Shown here piece by piece: positions 46,599 to 56,270 of a stretch of 64,000 nt of DNA. The first letter of the stretch is position 1, and each line of letters opens with the position of its first letter. Position numbers and translations under genes: made by a program. This DNA is from Belnapia moabensis DSM 16746. GTDB taxonomy: Bacteria; Pseudomonadota; Alphaproteobacteria; Acetobacterales; Acetobacteraceae. The notes under the pieces were generated by a model. That model had not been told where the DNA came from and searched no databases. It worked only from the letters and a program-made list of their open reading frames with translations. The stretch spans positions 1 to 64,000 of the forward strand of contig NZ_JQKB01000020.1 of NCBI RefSeq assembly GCF_000745835.1, read 5' to 3'.

Positions 46599-46664
46599 GA
46601 TCCGTCTCCTCCCAGATGAGGCGAAGGCTAATCACGCCCCCTCCCCCCGGCAAGCGACACGGAC

Positions 46665-46676
46665 GGTCGATCGACC
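46665..46676. promoter_or_regulatory. 12-bp perfect palindrome upstream of the acyl-CoA dehydrogenase-like gene
   Basis: GGTCGATCGACC with flanking TTT on the minus strand (TTTGGTCGATCGACC), 66-78 bp before the start codon at 46598, in the 83-bp gap after the peptide-transporter ATPase gene. It resembles TetR-type operators. Partial likeness to TTTGCTCGACCGAGCAAA at 30788-30805 is noted. Confidence 0.4.
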
Positions 46677-46681
46677 AAATT

Positions 46682-48310
46682 TCACCCCGGCACCGGCTCT
46701 CCCTGGGGCTCGAAATGCGGGATCGCCGCCAGCAGCTCCCGCGTATAGCCGGCCCTGGGCGCGGCGAAGAGCGCCTCGCTCCGCCCCTCCTCCACGACCC
46801 GCCCGGCCTGCAGCACGATGGTCCGCTCGCACATCATCCGCACCACGTTGAGGTCGTGGCTGACGAAGAGATAGGCCAGCCCCTCCTCCCGCCGCAGCCG
46901 GTCGAGCAGATGCAGCACCACCGCCTGCACCGAGACATCGAGCGCCGCCGTCGGCTCGTCGAGCACCAGCAGCCGCGGCCCCGGCGCGATCGCCCGCGCG
47001 ATGCCGACTCTCGCCTTCTGCCCACCCGAGAGCTGATGCGGAAACCGCCCCAGCAACTCCCCCGGCAGCCCGACCCTCGCCGCGCAATCCTCCGCCTGCG
47101 CGCGCAACTGCGCCCCCTCCCGCATTCCCAGCAGCCGCCGCAGCGGATCGGCGATGCAGTCGAAGGCGGAGAAGCGCGGATTGAGGCTTTCCCCATGATC
47201 CTGGAAGACGATCTGGATATCCTTCCGCCAGGGGCTCCCATGGAACCGCCCCGCCGGAATCGCCCCGATCTCCTCTCCTTCGAAGCGGATGCTCCCCGCC
47301 GTCGGGTCGAGCAGCCGGCAGACCAGCCGCGAGATCGTGCTCTTCCCCGATCCGCTCTCGCCCACGAGCCCCAGGCTCTCCCCCGCATCGAGATGGAAGG
47401 AGACGCCCTCCACCGCCGCCACCCCGCCGAATTCCTTCCGCAGTCCCGCGACCTCCAGCAGCCTTCGCCCTGTCGGCACCACCGCCCGCGGTTCGCTCTC
47501 CCCCACCAGCCCGGCAACGGTCGAATCCCGCCGCGGCGACGCCGCCACCAGCCGCTGCGTGTACGGGTGCCCTGGCGCCCCGAACAGCCGGTCCGGCACC
47601 GCCTCCTCGACCACCCGCCCCTGCTCCATCACCGCGATCCGCCCACAATACTGCGCGGCGAGGCCGAGGTCATGGGTGATGAGCACCATGGCCATTCCCC
47701 GCCGCGCCGTTGTCTCGGCCAGCAGCTCCATCACCGCCTTCTGGGTGGTGACATCGAGCCCCGTCGTAGGCTCGTCGGCGATGAGCAGGCTCGGCTCGCA
47801 GGCGATCGCCATGGCGATCATCACCCGCTGGCACATCCCTCCCGACAGCTCATGCGGATAGGCCTCCAACCGCCGCACCGGCTCGCGGATGCGCACCGCC
47901 TCCAACAAGGCCAGCGCCCGCTCCCTGGCCTCCCGCGCCGACACCGCCTCATGCGCCCGTATCACATCCGCGATCTGCAGCCCGACCGGCCGGATCGGGT
48001 TGAGCGCCGCGCGCGGGTTCTGGAAGATCATCGACATCGCCGCCCCGCGCAGCGGCGCCAGCACCCGCCGCCCCGCCCGGGTGATATCCTCCCCCCGGAA
48101 CCGGATGCGCCCCCCGCTGATCCGCCCCGCCCTCTCGAGCAGCCGCATCACGCAGAATGCCGTCACCGACTTCCCCGACCCGCTCTCCCCGACGATCCCC
48201 AGCGTCTCCCCCGCCGCGACCGAGAGCGTGACGCCCTTCAGCGCCTCCACCACCCCATGCCGCGTGCCGAACTCGACCCGCAGGTCCTCAACCTCGAGCA
48301 GCGCGCTCAT
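46682..48310 (-). CDS. Peptide/opine-type ABC importer ATPase, fused DppD-DppF
   Basis: 542 residues made of two complete ATPase domains. First: Walker A GESGSGKS (41-48), signature LSGGMCQR (155-162), Walker B LLIADEPTTGLD, switch THD. Second: Walker A GESGSGKS (317-324), signature LSGGQKARVGIARAI, Walker B LLVLDEPTAALD and SHD. The linker between holds the oligopeptide-transporter C-terminal region GHPYTQRLVAASP. The fusion gives both motor halves in one chain. Start at 48310 overlaps the permease stop. Confidence 0.9.
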   Translation of the reverse strand: MSALLEVEDLRVEFGTRHGVVEALKGVTLSVAAGETLGIVGESGSGKSVTAFCVMRLLERAGRISGGRIRFRGEDITRAGRRVLAPLRGAAMSMIFQNPRAALNPIRPVGLQIADVIRAHEAVSAREARERALALLEAVRIREPVRRLEAYPHELSGGMCQRVMIAMAIACEPSLLIADEPTTGLDVTTQKAVMELLAETTARRGMAMVLITHDLGLAAQYCGRIAVMEQGRVVEEAVPDRLFGAPGHPYTQRLVAASPRRDSTVAGLVGESEPRAVVPTGRRLLEVAGLRKEFGGVAAVEGVSFHLDAGESLGLVGESGSGKSTISRLVCRLLDPTAGSIRFEGEEIGAIPAGRFHGSPWRKDIQIVFQDHGESLNPRFSAFDCIADPLRRLLGMREGAQLRAQAEDCAARVGLPGELLGRFPHQLSGGQKARVGIARAIAPGPRLLVLDEPTAALDVSVQAVVLHLLDRLRREEGLAYLFVSHDLNVVRMMCERTIVLQAGRVVEEGRSEALFAAPRAGYTRELLAAIPHFEPQGEPVPG

Positions 48311-49152
48311 GTCCGCATCCGCGGATCGAGGATATCCCGCAGCCCATCGCCGAGCAGGTTGAAGCAGAGCACCGCGAACATCAGCGCCGCCCCCGGGCAG
48401 GCCACCAGCCACCACTTGCCCGTCGTGATGAACCGCGCCCCTTCCGCCACCATGATCCCCCATTCCGGCGTCGGCGGCCGCACGCCAAGCCCAAGGAAGG
48501 ACAGCCCCGCCGCATTCAGGATCGCCCAGCCGAGATTGAGCGAGATCTGCACCGCCATGGCCGGCAGCACATTCGGCAGCAGGAAGCGCATCACCACCCG
48601 CGCATGGCTGTTCCCCGAGGCCCTCGCCGCCTCCACCCAGCCCAAGCCGCGCCTGACATTCACCTCCGCCCGGCTGAAGCGGATGTAGAAGGGCAGGTTG
48701 ATGATCGCCGTCGCATAGATGATGTTCTCGACCCGGTTGCCGAGCGCCGCCACCATCGCCATCGCAAGGACGAAGAGCGGAAAGGCCATCAGCACATCGA
48801 CGAAGCGCCCGACCCACGCATCCAGCCTGCCGCCCGCATAACCGCAGAAACTCCCCACCGTCGCCCCGATGATGAAGGACAGGCTGACGGCCGAGGCCGC
48901 AATCGCCAGGTCGAGCCTTGCGGCCACCAGCACCCGGCTGAACACATCCCGCCCGAGCTGATCCGTCCCGAACCAATGCGCCGCACTTGGCGCCTGCAAG
49001 GCATTCGGCACGTCGGACGCAATGGGATCATAGGGCACGATCCACGGCCCGAGGAGCGCCGCCAGCACCAGCAGCCCACACCCGCACCCCGCAAGCAAGG
49101 TGACGGGATTCCCCCGCAACACCCACCCCGCATGCCGCAGCGTCGCGCTCAT
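48307..49152 (-). CDS. Peptide-type ABC permease (DppC-like)
   Basis: 281-residue inner-membrane permease of the OppBC/DppBC family. It has the N-terminal OppC-type helix and the early sequence HWFGTDQLGRDVFSRVLVAARLDL, diagnostic of DppC/OppC, then the EAA loop AEVNVRRGLGWVEAARASGNSHARVVMRFLLPN. Ends near LLGDGLRDILDPRMRT, the usual DppC C-terminus. Overlaps dppB and ATPase genes by four bases each. Confidence 0.92.
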   Translation of the reverse strand: MSATLRHAGWVLRGNPVTLLAGCGCGLLVLAALLGPWIVPYDPIASDVPNALQAPSAAHWFGTDQLGRDVFSRVLVAARLDLAIAASAVSLSFIIGATVGSFCGYAGGRLDAWVGRFVDVLMAFPLFVLAMAMVAALGNRVENIIYATAIINLPFYIRFSRAEVNVRRGLGWVEAARASGNSHARVVMRFLLPNVLPAMAVQISLNLGWAILNAAGLSFLGLGVRPPTPEWGIMVAEGARFITTGKWWLVACPGAALMFAVLCFNLLGDGLRDILDPRMRT

Positions 49153-50171
49153 CCGATCGACACCCGCGGATCGGCCAGCCCGTAGAGCAGATCGACCACC
49201 AGGTTCACCAGCACGAAGATCGAGGCCATCAGCAGCACGAAGCCCTGCACCGGCGCATAGTCCGAGGACAGCAGCGCATCCAGCGCATAGGAGGCGACGC
49301 CCGGCCAGGAGAAGACCTTCTCCACCAGCACATTGGCTCCGAGCATGGTCGAGAAGACGATGCCCATGATGGTGATCACCGGCAGCAGCGCATTCCGCAG
49401 CGCATAGACGAGGATCACCCGCCGCCGCGACAGCCCCAGCGCTTCCCCCGTGCGGATGAAATCACTGGTCAGCACGGCGAGCATCGAAGCCCTGGTCATC
49501 CGCGCCAGCGGCGCCAGCACGAACAGCGCCATGGTGCAGGCCGGCAGCACCAGCTGGCTCGCCGCCGCCCACCACGCCTCCCAGTCGCCGGCGATAGCCG
49601 CATCCACCAGCAGGAACCCCGTCACTTCCGGCGGCTGCGAGGCGAATATGTCAATCCGCCCCGTCGGGTCCGGCGCGATGCCGAGCAGGTAATAGAGCAC
49701 GTAGATCAGCAGCAGCCCCGAGACGAAGGTCGGCACGCAAACACCCAAGGTACACAGCAGCCGCACCGCATGATCCACCACCGATCCCGGCCTCAAGGCA
49801 GCGAGGATGCCGAGCGGCACCGCCAGCACCAGCGCGATCAGCAGCGCGCAGAAGGTCAGCTCCAGCGAGGCCGGCAGCCGGTTGCGCAGGTCGTTCAGCA
49901 CCGGCTGCCCGGTGGTCATCGACCGCCCGAGATTCCCCGTGCCGATGTCCTTGAGATACAGCAGAAGCTGCTCCGGCACCGGCTTGTCGAGTCCCATCCG
50001 CCGCCGGATATCCTCGATCTCCGCCTGCCCCGCATTCGGCCCGGAGGCGAAGAATATCGCTGGATCACCCGGCAGCACCCGCATCAGCAGGAAGGTGAAG
50101 ACCAGCACGCCGAACAGCGCCGGCAGCGACGAGACGAACCGCCGCCCCGCCCGTCCCGCGATGCCGCGCAT
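49149..50171 (-). CDS. Peptide-type ABC permease (DppB-like)
   Basis: 340 residues. Typical DppB: LFGVLVFTFLLMRVLPGDPA at the first helix, RRRMGLDKPVPEQLLLYLKDI, GNLGRSMTTGQPVLNDLRNRLPASLELT and the C-terminal LVNLVVDLLYGLADPRVSIG. Its start codon overlaps the stop of the upstream binding-protein gene. Works with the DppC-like permease. Confidence 0.92.
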   Translation of the reverse strand: MRGIAGRAGRRFVSSLPALFGVLVFTFLLMRVLPGDPAIFFASGPNAGQAEIEDIRRRMGLDKPVPEQLLLYLKDIGTGNLGRSMTTGQPVLNDLRNRLPASLELTFCALLIALVLAVPLGILAALRPGSVVDHAVRLLCTLGVCVPTFVSGLLLIYVLYYLLGIAPDPTGRIDIFASQPPEVTGFLLVDAAIAGDWEAWWAAASQLVLPACTMALFVLAPLARMTRASMLAVLTSDFIRTGEALGLSRRRVILVYALRNALLPVITIMGIVFSTMLGANVLVEKVFSWPGVASYALDALLSSDYAPVQGFVLLMASIFVLVNLVVDLLYGLADPRVSIG

Positions 50172-51766
50172 CAGGCCCGCCGCAGGTCGCGGTAATCCAC
50201 CTGCCGGTGGTACTGGTAGGTATAGCCGTCGATGGCCTGGGTCATCACCGCATCCTGGTTCGGCTGCCAGAGCAGGATCAGCGGCACTTCCTCGGCTAGC
50301 ACCGCGATCATCCGCTTGCAGAGCTTCTCATACTCTGCCGGGTCGCGCTCGAACCGCGCCTTGGCGGTGAGATCGGTGATCTCCGCATTGTTCCAGCTGC
50401 TGTAGTTCCAGCGCTGCTCGCCCGTGAAGAAATTCCGGAAGAAGTAGTCCGTCGAAGGCAGCCAGGCGATCGAGGTCTCGGTGAGGAAGGGCAGCTTCTT
50501 CTCCGTCACCAGCGTCGAGATCTGCGCATCCGGCAGCTTCTGGATCTCGACGCGGATGCCGATGCGCGCCAGCGACTCCTTCACCAGCGCCGCCATCGGC
50601 TCGCTCGTCGCCGCCGAGCCGACATTGAAGGAGAAGGTGGTGTCCAACCCGTTGGGGAAACCCGCCTCCGCCATCAGCGCCCTCGCGCGCGCGAGATCGG
50701 TCTTCATCGGCATCGGCTGCGGGAAGCGCGCCGTCGGCGGCGTCTCTCTCCAATCCCCGCCGAACAGCGCCGCCCCACGCTCGAACAGCGCCGCCTTGAA
50801 GATATCCTGGTAGGGCAGCGCCGCCGCCACCGCCTGCCGCAGCTTCACATTGTCGAAGGGCGCCATCCGCGTGTTGAAGGCGACCATGGTGAAGGCGTTG
50901 AACTGCGGCGTGGACACCACCTTCACCCGCGGCCGTTGCGCCAGCGCCGGTACGTCGCTCGCCTGCAGATCGATGGAGAGGTCCGCATCCCCCCGCTCGA
51001 TCAGGTTCGCCCGCGTCGCCGCCTCCGGGATCGTCTGGTTGATGATCCGCCGGAAGAAGGGCAGCGGCCCGCCCTTCCAATCGTCGTTCCGCCGCAGGAT
51101 CACCTGCTCGCCCGGCTTGAAGCTCTCGACGCGATAGGCGCCCGACCCCGCCGCATTGTCCTTCAACCAAGCCTGCGCCCAGGGGTCATCCGCGGTGGCG
51201 TGCGACTTCGCCACCTTGCTGTTGATGATCATGCAGTAGAGCGTGCAAAGATTGGGCAGCGCCAGCCGGTCCGGCCGCTCGACCTTCGCCTCGAAGGTAT
51301 GCTGATCGATGACGCGGAACTGCTCCGCCTTGGTCCAGGACCCGGTCTGGATCTGCACCGCCGCCAGCGAGCGCGCCGTCACATGCCGGTCGAAGGACCA
51401 CTTCACGTCCTCCGCCGTCACCGGCGTCCCATCGTGGAACTTGGCGTCGCGCCGCAGGTGGAAGGTGAAGGTCGTCCCATCCGCGCGGGTCTCGACGCGC
51501 TCCGCCAGCTCGCCCTTGATGGTGTCCGGGTCGAAGACCCAGCCCGCCCCCTGCTGCTTCCGCCCGAAGCCCACCAGGCGGTCATAGACATTGACGCTGA
51601 TGCCGAAAGCCTCGCGCGTCGAGCCCGGCATGGTCGGGTCGAGCGTGTTGACGGTATTGCCCGTCACCTGCCGCAGCGTCTCCGCCCGGCTCTGCGCCAG
51701 CGCCGGCCCGCCCGGCACCGCCATCGCCGCCGCGCCCGCCAGAATCTCCCGACGCCCGATCCTCAT
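50171..51766 (-). CDS. ABC substrate-binding protein, family 5 (peptide/nickel/opine type)
   Basis: 531-residue periplasmic receptor. Tat-like signal GRREILAGAAAMAVPGGPALAQ, then the SBP family 5 signature region KGELAERVETRADGTTFTFHLRRDAKFHDGTPVTAEDVKWSF and LRQAVAAALPYQDIFKAALF. The start at 51766 places the twin arginine at residues 4-5. First gene of the dpp-like operon. Family members bind peptides, nickel, opines, glutathione or cyclic dipeptides; the hyuAB genes nearby make a cyclic amide or modified amino acid a reasonable guess, not more. Confidence 0.9.
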   Translation of the reverse strand: MRIGRREILAGAAAMAVPGGPALAQSRAETLRQVTGNTVNTLDPTMPGSTREAFGISVNVYDRLVGFGRKQQGAGWVFDPDTIKGELAERVETRADGTTFTFHLRRDAKFHDGTPVTAEDVKWSFDRHVTARSLAAVQIQTGSWTKAEQFRVIDQHTFEAKVERPDRLALPNLCTLYCMIINSKVAKSHATADDPWAQAWLKDNAAGSGAYRVESFKPGEQVILRRNDDWKGGPLPFFRRIINQTIPEAATRANLIERGDADLSIDLQASDVPALAQRPRVKVVSTPQFNAFTMVAFNTRMAPFDNVKLRQAVAAALPYQDIFKAALFERGAALFGGDWRETPPTARFPQPMPMKTDLARARALMAEAGFPNGLDTTFSFNVGSAATSEPMAALVKESLARIGIRVEIQKLPDAQISTLVTEKKLPFLTETSIAWLPSTDYFFRNFFTGEQRWNYSSWNNAEITDLTAKARFERDPAEYEKLCKRMIAVLAEEVPLILLWQPNQDAVMTQAIDGYTYQYHRQVDYRDLRRA

Positions 51767-51817
51767 GCCACCCTCCTGCCGTCCAGACCGTCTCAGCAAT
51801 CCTCGTACCACCGCCCG

Positions 51818-52579
51818 TCAGGCGGCCAGCCACCCACCATCGACGGCCAGCGTCGTCCCCGTGGTGAAAGCCGCGGCATCGCTGGCGAGGAACAAGGCAG
51901 CCTCCGCCACCTCCTCCGCCCGGCCGAACCGCCCCATCGCATGCCGCGCACGCGAGGCCGCCATCACCGGCTGCGGCTCCTTATGCCGGGCGAAGCTCCG
52001 CCGCAGCAGCGGCGTGTCGATCGCCCCCGGCACCAGCGCATTCACCCGGATGTTGTCGCCGACGAAATCCAGCGCCATGGTCCGCGTCAGCGAGAGGATC
52101 GCCCCCTTCGCCGCGATATAGGCCGTATTCCCCCGCCCACCCGCGAGCGCCAGCTGCGACGCCGTGGTGACGATCGCCCCGCCGCCCTGCCGCTGCATCG
52201 CCGGGATCACCGCCCGCGCCCAGAGCCAGGTGCCGCCGACATTGGCGCGGAACACCGCGTCCCAGTCCGCCGGATCGGTCGTCAGCACCGTCCCGCCGCA
52301 GGAGAAGCCGGCGAAGCAGCACAGCACGTCGATCCGCCCGAAGCGGTCGAGCACCGCCGCCGCATCACGGTCAGCACTTCCCGGCTCGCCGACATCGGAG
52401 GCGAGCGCCATCGCCTCGCCCCTCTCGGCCTCCACCAGCCGCACGCTCTCCGCCGCGCCCTCCGCATCGCGGTCGACGATGGCGATCCGCGCCCCCTCGC
52501 GCGCGAAGAGCACGGCAGTCGCCCGCCCGAGGCCGGAGCCGCCGCCCGTGATGACCGCAACCTTGTCCCTGAGCCGCAT
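51818..52579 (-). CDS. Short-chain dehydrogenase/reductase
   Basis: 253-residue classical SDR. Cofactor motif TGGGSGLG (11-18), D36 after the second strand favouring NAD, N113, S141, Y154 and K158 (YIAAK) intact, C-terminal GTTLAVDGGWLAA. The usual NNAG is CFAG (88-91), changing both Asn residues that line the adenine pocket. Upstream of the dpp-like operon on the same strand (51 bp before the receptor gene) and divergent from hyuA. Substrate unknown. Confidence 0.85.
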   Translation of the reverse strand: MRLRDKVAVITGGGSGLGRATAVLFAREGARIAIVDRDAEGAAESVRLVEAERGEAMALASDVGEPGSADRDAAAVLDRFGRIDVLCCFAGFSCGGTVLTTDPADWDAVFRANVGGTWLWARAVIPAMQRQGGGAIVTTASQLALAGGRGNTAYIAAKGAILSLTRTMALDFVGDNIRVNALVPGAIDTPLLRRSFARHKEPQPVMAASRARHAMGRFGRAEEVAEAALFLASDAAAFTTGTTLAVDGGWLAA

Positions 52580-52673
52580 CGCCTGCCTCCGCCGTCGCGC
52601 GAGCTTCGCCCAGGGCTAGCCATCCCGCAACGCCGCCGTCAGGATGCACCGCACAACGAGGCTGGGGCGACGC

Positions 52674-54668
52674 ATGACGGGCTGGCAGGTCGGCATCGAT
52701 ATCGGCGGCACCTTCACCGACATCGTCGGCGCGCGTGGCGCGGAGTTCCGCACCGCCAAGGTCCCCTCCCGCCCCGCCGACCCGGTCGGCAGCATCTTCG
52801 CCGCGCTCGATGCCATCGGCGTCGCCCCCGGCGAGATCGCCGACCTGGTCCACGGCACCACCCGCGTCACCAACGCCATCGTCGAGAACAAGCTGGAGCC
52901 CGTCACCCTGCTGGCGACGGAAGGCTTCGAGGACATCATCGAGATCGGCCGCCAGAGCCGCCGCGACCTCTACCGCCTCGACGTCCCGCCGAAGCCCGCC
53001 CCCCTTATCCCCGCCGCCCGCCGCATCCCCGTCGCCGAGCGCATGGCGCATGACGGCACCATCCTCCGCCCGCTCGCCGATCTCGACGCCACCATCGACG
53101 CCGCGCTCGCCACCGGCACCCGCACCATCGCGGTGATGCTCCTCCACAGCTATGCCAACCCCGCGCACGAGCTGGCACTCGCCGAACGCCTCCGCGACCG
53201 CGTCCCCTACCTCTCCCTCTCCCACCAGGTGAACCCCGAGGCGCGCGAATACGAGCGCTGTGTGGCGACGGTGCTGAACGCCGCCGTCATGCCGCTCGCC
53301 GCCGAATACCTCGCCCGCCTGCGCGCCGAGCTCCCCGCCGAAGCACGCCTGCACGTCATGCACTCCGCCGGAGGCATGGCCTCGCCCGAGGCGGCAGCCG
53401 AGCGCCCGCTGCTGATGGCCCTCTCCGGCCCCGCCGCCGGCGTCGCCGCCGCCGCCGCCGCAGCGCGCGAGACCGGCGAGGCCGCGCTGCTCTCCTTCGA
53501 CATGGGCGGCACCACCACCGACGTGGCGCTGATCCTCGACGGCCGCGCCGAGATCACCGTCGATGCCCGCCTCGCCGACCAGCCGCTGCGCCAGCCCATG
53601 GTCGCCATCGAGTCGATCGGCGCCGGCGGCGGCTCCATCGTCCGCCATGGCCCGGCCGGCCTCTCGGTCGGCCCGCACAGCGCCGGCGCCGAGCCCGGCC
53701 CCGCCTGCTACGGCCGCGGCGGCACCGCCCCCACCGTCTGCGACGCCAATGCCATCCTCGGCTACCTGAACCCCCGCCGCCGCCTCGGCGGCACCATCAC
53801 CCTCGATGTCGAACGCGCCACCGCCGCCTTCGCCCTCCTGGCGGAGCAACTCGGCCTGCCGGTCGTCGAACTCGCCCTCGGCGTCCTCCGCGTCGCCGAC
53901 GCCACCATGGCCCGCGCGCTCAACAAGATCACCGTCGAGCGCGGCGTCGATGGCCGCGGCGCCACGCTGCTCGCCTTCGGCGGAATGGGCCCGATGCATG
54001 CCACCGGCCTCGCCGCCACCTATGGCATCACCCGCGTGCTGGTGCCGCACGCCTCCTCCGCCTTCTCCGCCCTCGGCTGTGTCGCCGCCGAGATGAGCTA
54101 CACTCGCCAGCGCACCCTCCGCCTCCCCGGCGAGGATTTCGACACCGCCCGCCTCGCCGCCGCCCGCGCCGCGCTGATGGAGGAGCTTTCCGCCCCCCTC
54201 CTCGCCCAGGGCGTCGCGCGGGAGGCCATCGCCGCCGAGGAGACCGGCCTCATCCGCTACCGCGGCCAGTCCTACGCCGTCGATGTCCCCCTCTCCGGCC
54301 CCGCGGACGCCGCTGGCCTCGGCACCGCCTTCGAGGCCCGCCACCGCGCGCTCTTCGGCTTCGCCTCCGGCGAGGCCTGGGAGATGCTCGGCCTCCGCCT
54401 CCGCCTCTCCGCCCCGCGCGCCCTCGATCTCGCCCCACCCGCGCCGACAAGCGGCCCGCCGGAGCCCTTCGCCACCGACCCCTGCTGGTTCACTCCTGAC
54501 GCCCCGCTCCCCACCCCCCGCTACGAGCGCAGCGGCCTCGCCCCGCCCCACCGCATCGCCGGCCCCGCCATCATCGAGGACGACTGGTCCACCATCCTCG
54601 TCCCCCCCGGCTGGTCCGCAGCGGCGCAGCCCGGCGGCCACATCCTGCTGACCCGGGAGGACGCATGA
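52674..54668 (+). CDS. hyuA: Hydantoinase/oxoprolinase family protein, subunit A
   Basis: 664 residues. ATP-dependent ring-opening enzyme subunit of the HyuA/oxoprolinase/acetone carboxylase-like group. N-terminal VGIDIGGTFTDIVG, DLVHGTTRVTNAIVENK, the Hydantoinase_A core with LLSFDMGGTTTDVALI and SIGAGGGSIV, and the closing IAGPAIIEDDWSTILVPPGW. The ATG at 52674 is preferred because the Gly-rich phosphate loop begins seven residues in. Overlaps hyuB by four bases. Likely substrates are hydantoins, 5-oxoproline or related cyclic amides. Confidence 0.9.
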   Translation: MTGWQVGIDIGGTFTDIVGARGAEFRTAKVPSRPADPVGSIFAALDAIGVAPGEIADLVHGTTRVTNAIVENKLEPVTLLATEGFEDIIEIGRQSRRDLYRLDVPPKPAPLIPAARRIPVAERMAHDGTILRPLADLDATIDAALATGTRTIAVMLLHSYANPAHELALAERLRDRVPYLSLSHQVNPEAREYERCVATVLNAAVMPLAAEYLARLRAELPAEARLHVMHSAGGMASPEAAAERPLLMALSGPAAGVAAAAAAARETGEAALLSFDMGGTTTDVALILDGRAEITVDARLADQPLRQPMVAIESIGAGGGSIVRHGPAGLSVGPHSAGAEPGPACYGRGGTAPTVCDANAILGYLNPRRRLGGTITLDVERATAAFALLAEQLGLPVVELALGVLRVADATMARALNKITVERGVDGRGATLLAFGGMGPMHATGLAATYGITRVLVPHASSAFSALGCVAAEMSYTRQRTLRLPGEDFDTARLAAARAALMEELSAPLLAQGVAREAIAAEETGLIRYRGQSYAVDVPLSGPADAAGLGTAFEARHRALFGFASGEAWEMLGLRLRLSAPRALDLAPPAPTSGPPEPFATDPCWFTPDAPLPTPRYERSGLAPPHRIAGPAIIEDDWSTILVPPGWSAAAQPGGHILLTREDA

Positions 54669-56245
54669 CCACGCCCGACCCCTTCCGCCTGGAAGTCCTC
54701 CGCCACGCCCTGACGGGCATCGCCGAGGAGATGTCCTTCGTTGTCATGCGCTCGGCCCGCTCGCCGCTGCTGCGCGAGGCCGGCGACCTCTCCTCCGCCC
54801 TGACCGACGCCACCGGCCAGCTCGTCGCCCAGGGCCGCGACATCCCCGTCCATCTCGGGGTGATGAGCTTCACCGTCGGCGCCTTCCTCAAGCGCGTGCC
54901 CGCCGAGCGCCTCCGCCCCGGCGATGTCTGGTTCACCAACCTGCCCGAGCTCGGCGGCAACCACCTGCCGGACGTGAAGGCCATCCGCCCCATCTTCGCC
55001 GAGGGCCGCCTGCTCGGCTTCGCCGTCAGCCTTGCCCATTGGGCCGATATCGGCGGCGCCTGGCCCGGCTCCTACGTCGCCTCGGCAACCGAGGCCGTGC
55101 AGGAAGGCCTCCGCCTCCCGCCGCTCCGCCTCTTCACCGCCGACGGCCCCGACGAGGAGAAGATCGCCGTCATCCTCAACAACACCCGCGGTCCGGCCGA
55201 GCGCGAGGGCGACATGCTCGCCCAGCTCGCCGCGACGGCAACGGCGGAGCGCCGCCTCCTCGACCTCTGCGCCACCCATGGCGCCGCGACGGTGGAGGGG
55301 GCCATGGCCGCCCTCCACGACCGCTCCGAGGCCGCCATGCGCGCCGCCATCGCCTCCCTCCCCCAGGGCACCTTCACCGGCGAAGACTTCCTCGACGATG
55401 ACGGGCCCGGCGGCGCCCCCGCCGCCCTCCGCGTCCGCATCGACATCACCGGCGAGACGGCGCGCTTCGACTTCTCCGCCACCGACGACGCCCTGGCGGG
55501 CCCCCTCAACACCACCCCCTACGTCACCGCGGCCGCCGTCTACTACGCGATGAAGGCCATCGCCGGCCCCGAGATCCAGCCCAACGGCGGCTGCTACCGC
55601 CCGCTGACCGTCGTCACCCGCCCCGGCTCCCTCCTCGACCCGCCCAAGGAAAAGCCCCTCGTCGGCGGCAACCACGAGACCTCGCAGCGCCTGGTCGACG
55701 CCATCTTCCGCGCCTTCGCCGAGGTGATCCCCGAGCGCCTCTCCGCCGGCGGCTCCACCACCGCCGGCCTCCTGATCTTCGGCGGCGCCGGCCGCGACGG
55801 CGCCTGGAAGACGCTCTACGAGCCCCATGGCGGCGGCGAGGGCGCCCGCCACGACCGCCCCGGCTCTGCCGCGACGCGCGTCCACCTCACCAACACCAAC
55901 AACACCCCGGCCGAGATCATCGAGGCGGAATTCCCCATCCGCATCGAGCGCCACGCGCTCCTGCCCGGCTCCGGCGGCGCCGGCCGCCATGCGGGCGGCG
56001 CCGGAACGGAGCGCGAGTACCACGTCCTTGCCCCCGAGATGTCGCTGACGACGATGTTCGAGCGCCGCGTCATCCCGCCCTGGGGCCTGGCGGGCGGCGA
56101 GGCAGGCGCCCCCTTCCGCTGCCTGCTCCGCCGCCCCGAAGGCACAGAGGAAGAGCTGCGCGGCAAGGCCAACCTCCTGGTCCGCGAGGGCGACCGCGTC
56201 ATCCTCCAGACCAGCGGCGGCGGAGGCTACGGGCCGCCGGACTGA
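54665..56245 (+). CDS. hyuB: Hydantoinase/oxoprolinase family protein, subunit B
   Basis: 526 residues. HyuB partner of HyuA: DPFRLEVLRHALTGIAEEMSFVVMRSARSPLLREAGDLSSAL at the start, VWFTNLPELGGNHLPDVKAIRPIF with the metal-binding His/Asp, RFDFSATDDALAGPLNTTPYVTAAAVYYAMK and the terminal GGGGYGPP. Gene order and overlap indicate a heteromeric complex with the product of the preceding gene. Confidence 0.9.
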   Translation: MTTPDPFRLEVLRHALTGIAEEMSFVVMRSARSPLLREAGDLSSALTDATGQLVAQGRDIPVHLGVMSFTVGAFLKRVPAERLRPGDVWFTNLPELGGNHLPDVKAIRPIFAEGRLLGFAVSLAHWADIGGAWPGSYVASATEAVQEGLRLPPLRLFTADGPDEEKIAVILNNTRGPAEREGDMLAQLAATATAERRLLDLCATHGAATVEGAMAALHDRSEAAMRAAIASLPQGTFTGEDFLDDDGPGGAPAALRVRIDITGETARFDFSATDDALAGPLNTTPYVTAAAVYYAMKAIAGPEIQPNGGCYRPLTVVTRPGSLLDPPKEKPLVGGNHETSQRLVDAIFRAFAEVIPERLSAGGSTTAGLLIFGGAGRDGAWKTLYEPHGGGEGARHDRPGSAATRVHLTNTNNTPAEIIEAEFPIRIERHALLPGSGGAGRHAGGAGTEREYHVLAPEMSLTTMFERRVIPPWGLAGGEAGAPFRCLLRRPEGTEEELRGKANLLVREGDRVILQTSGGGGYGPPD

Positions 56246-56270
56246 CCGACCCAAAGGGAGGACAACAAGA

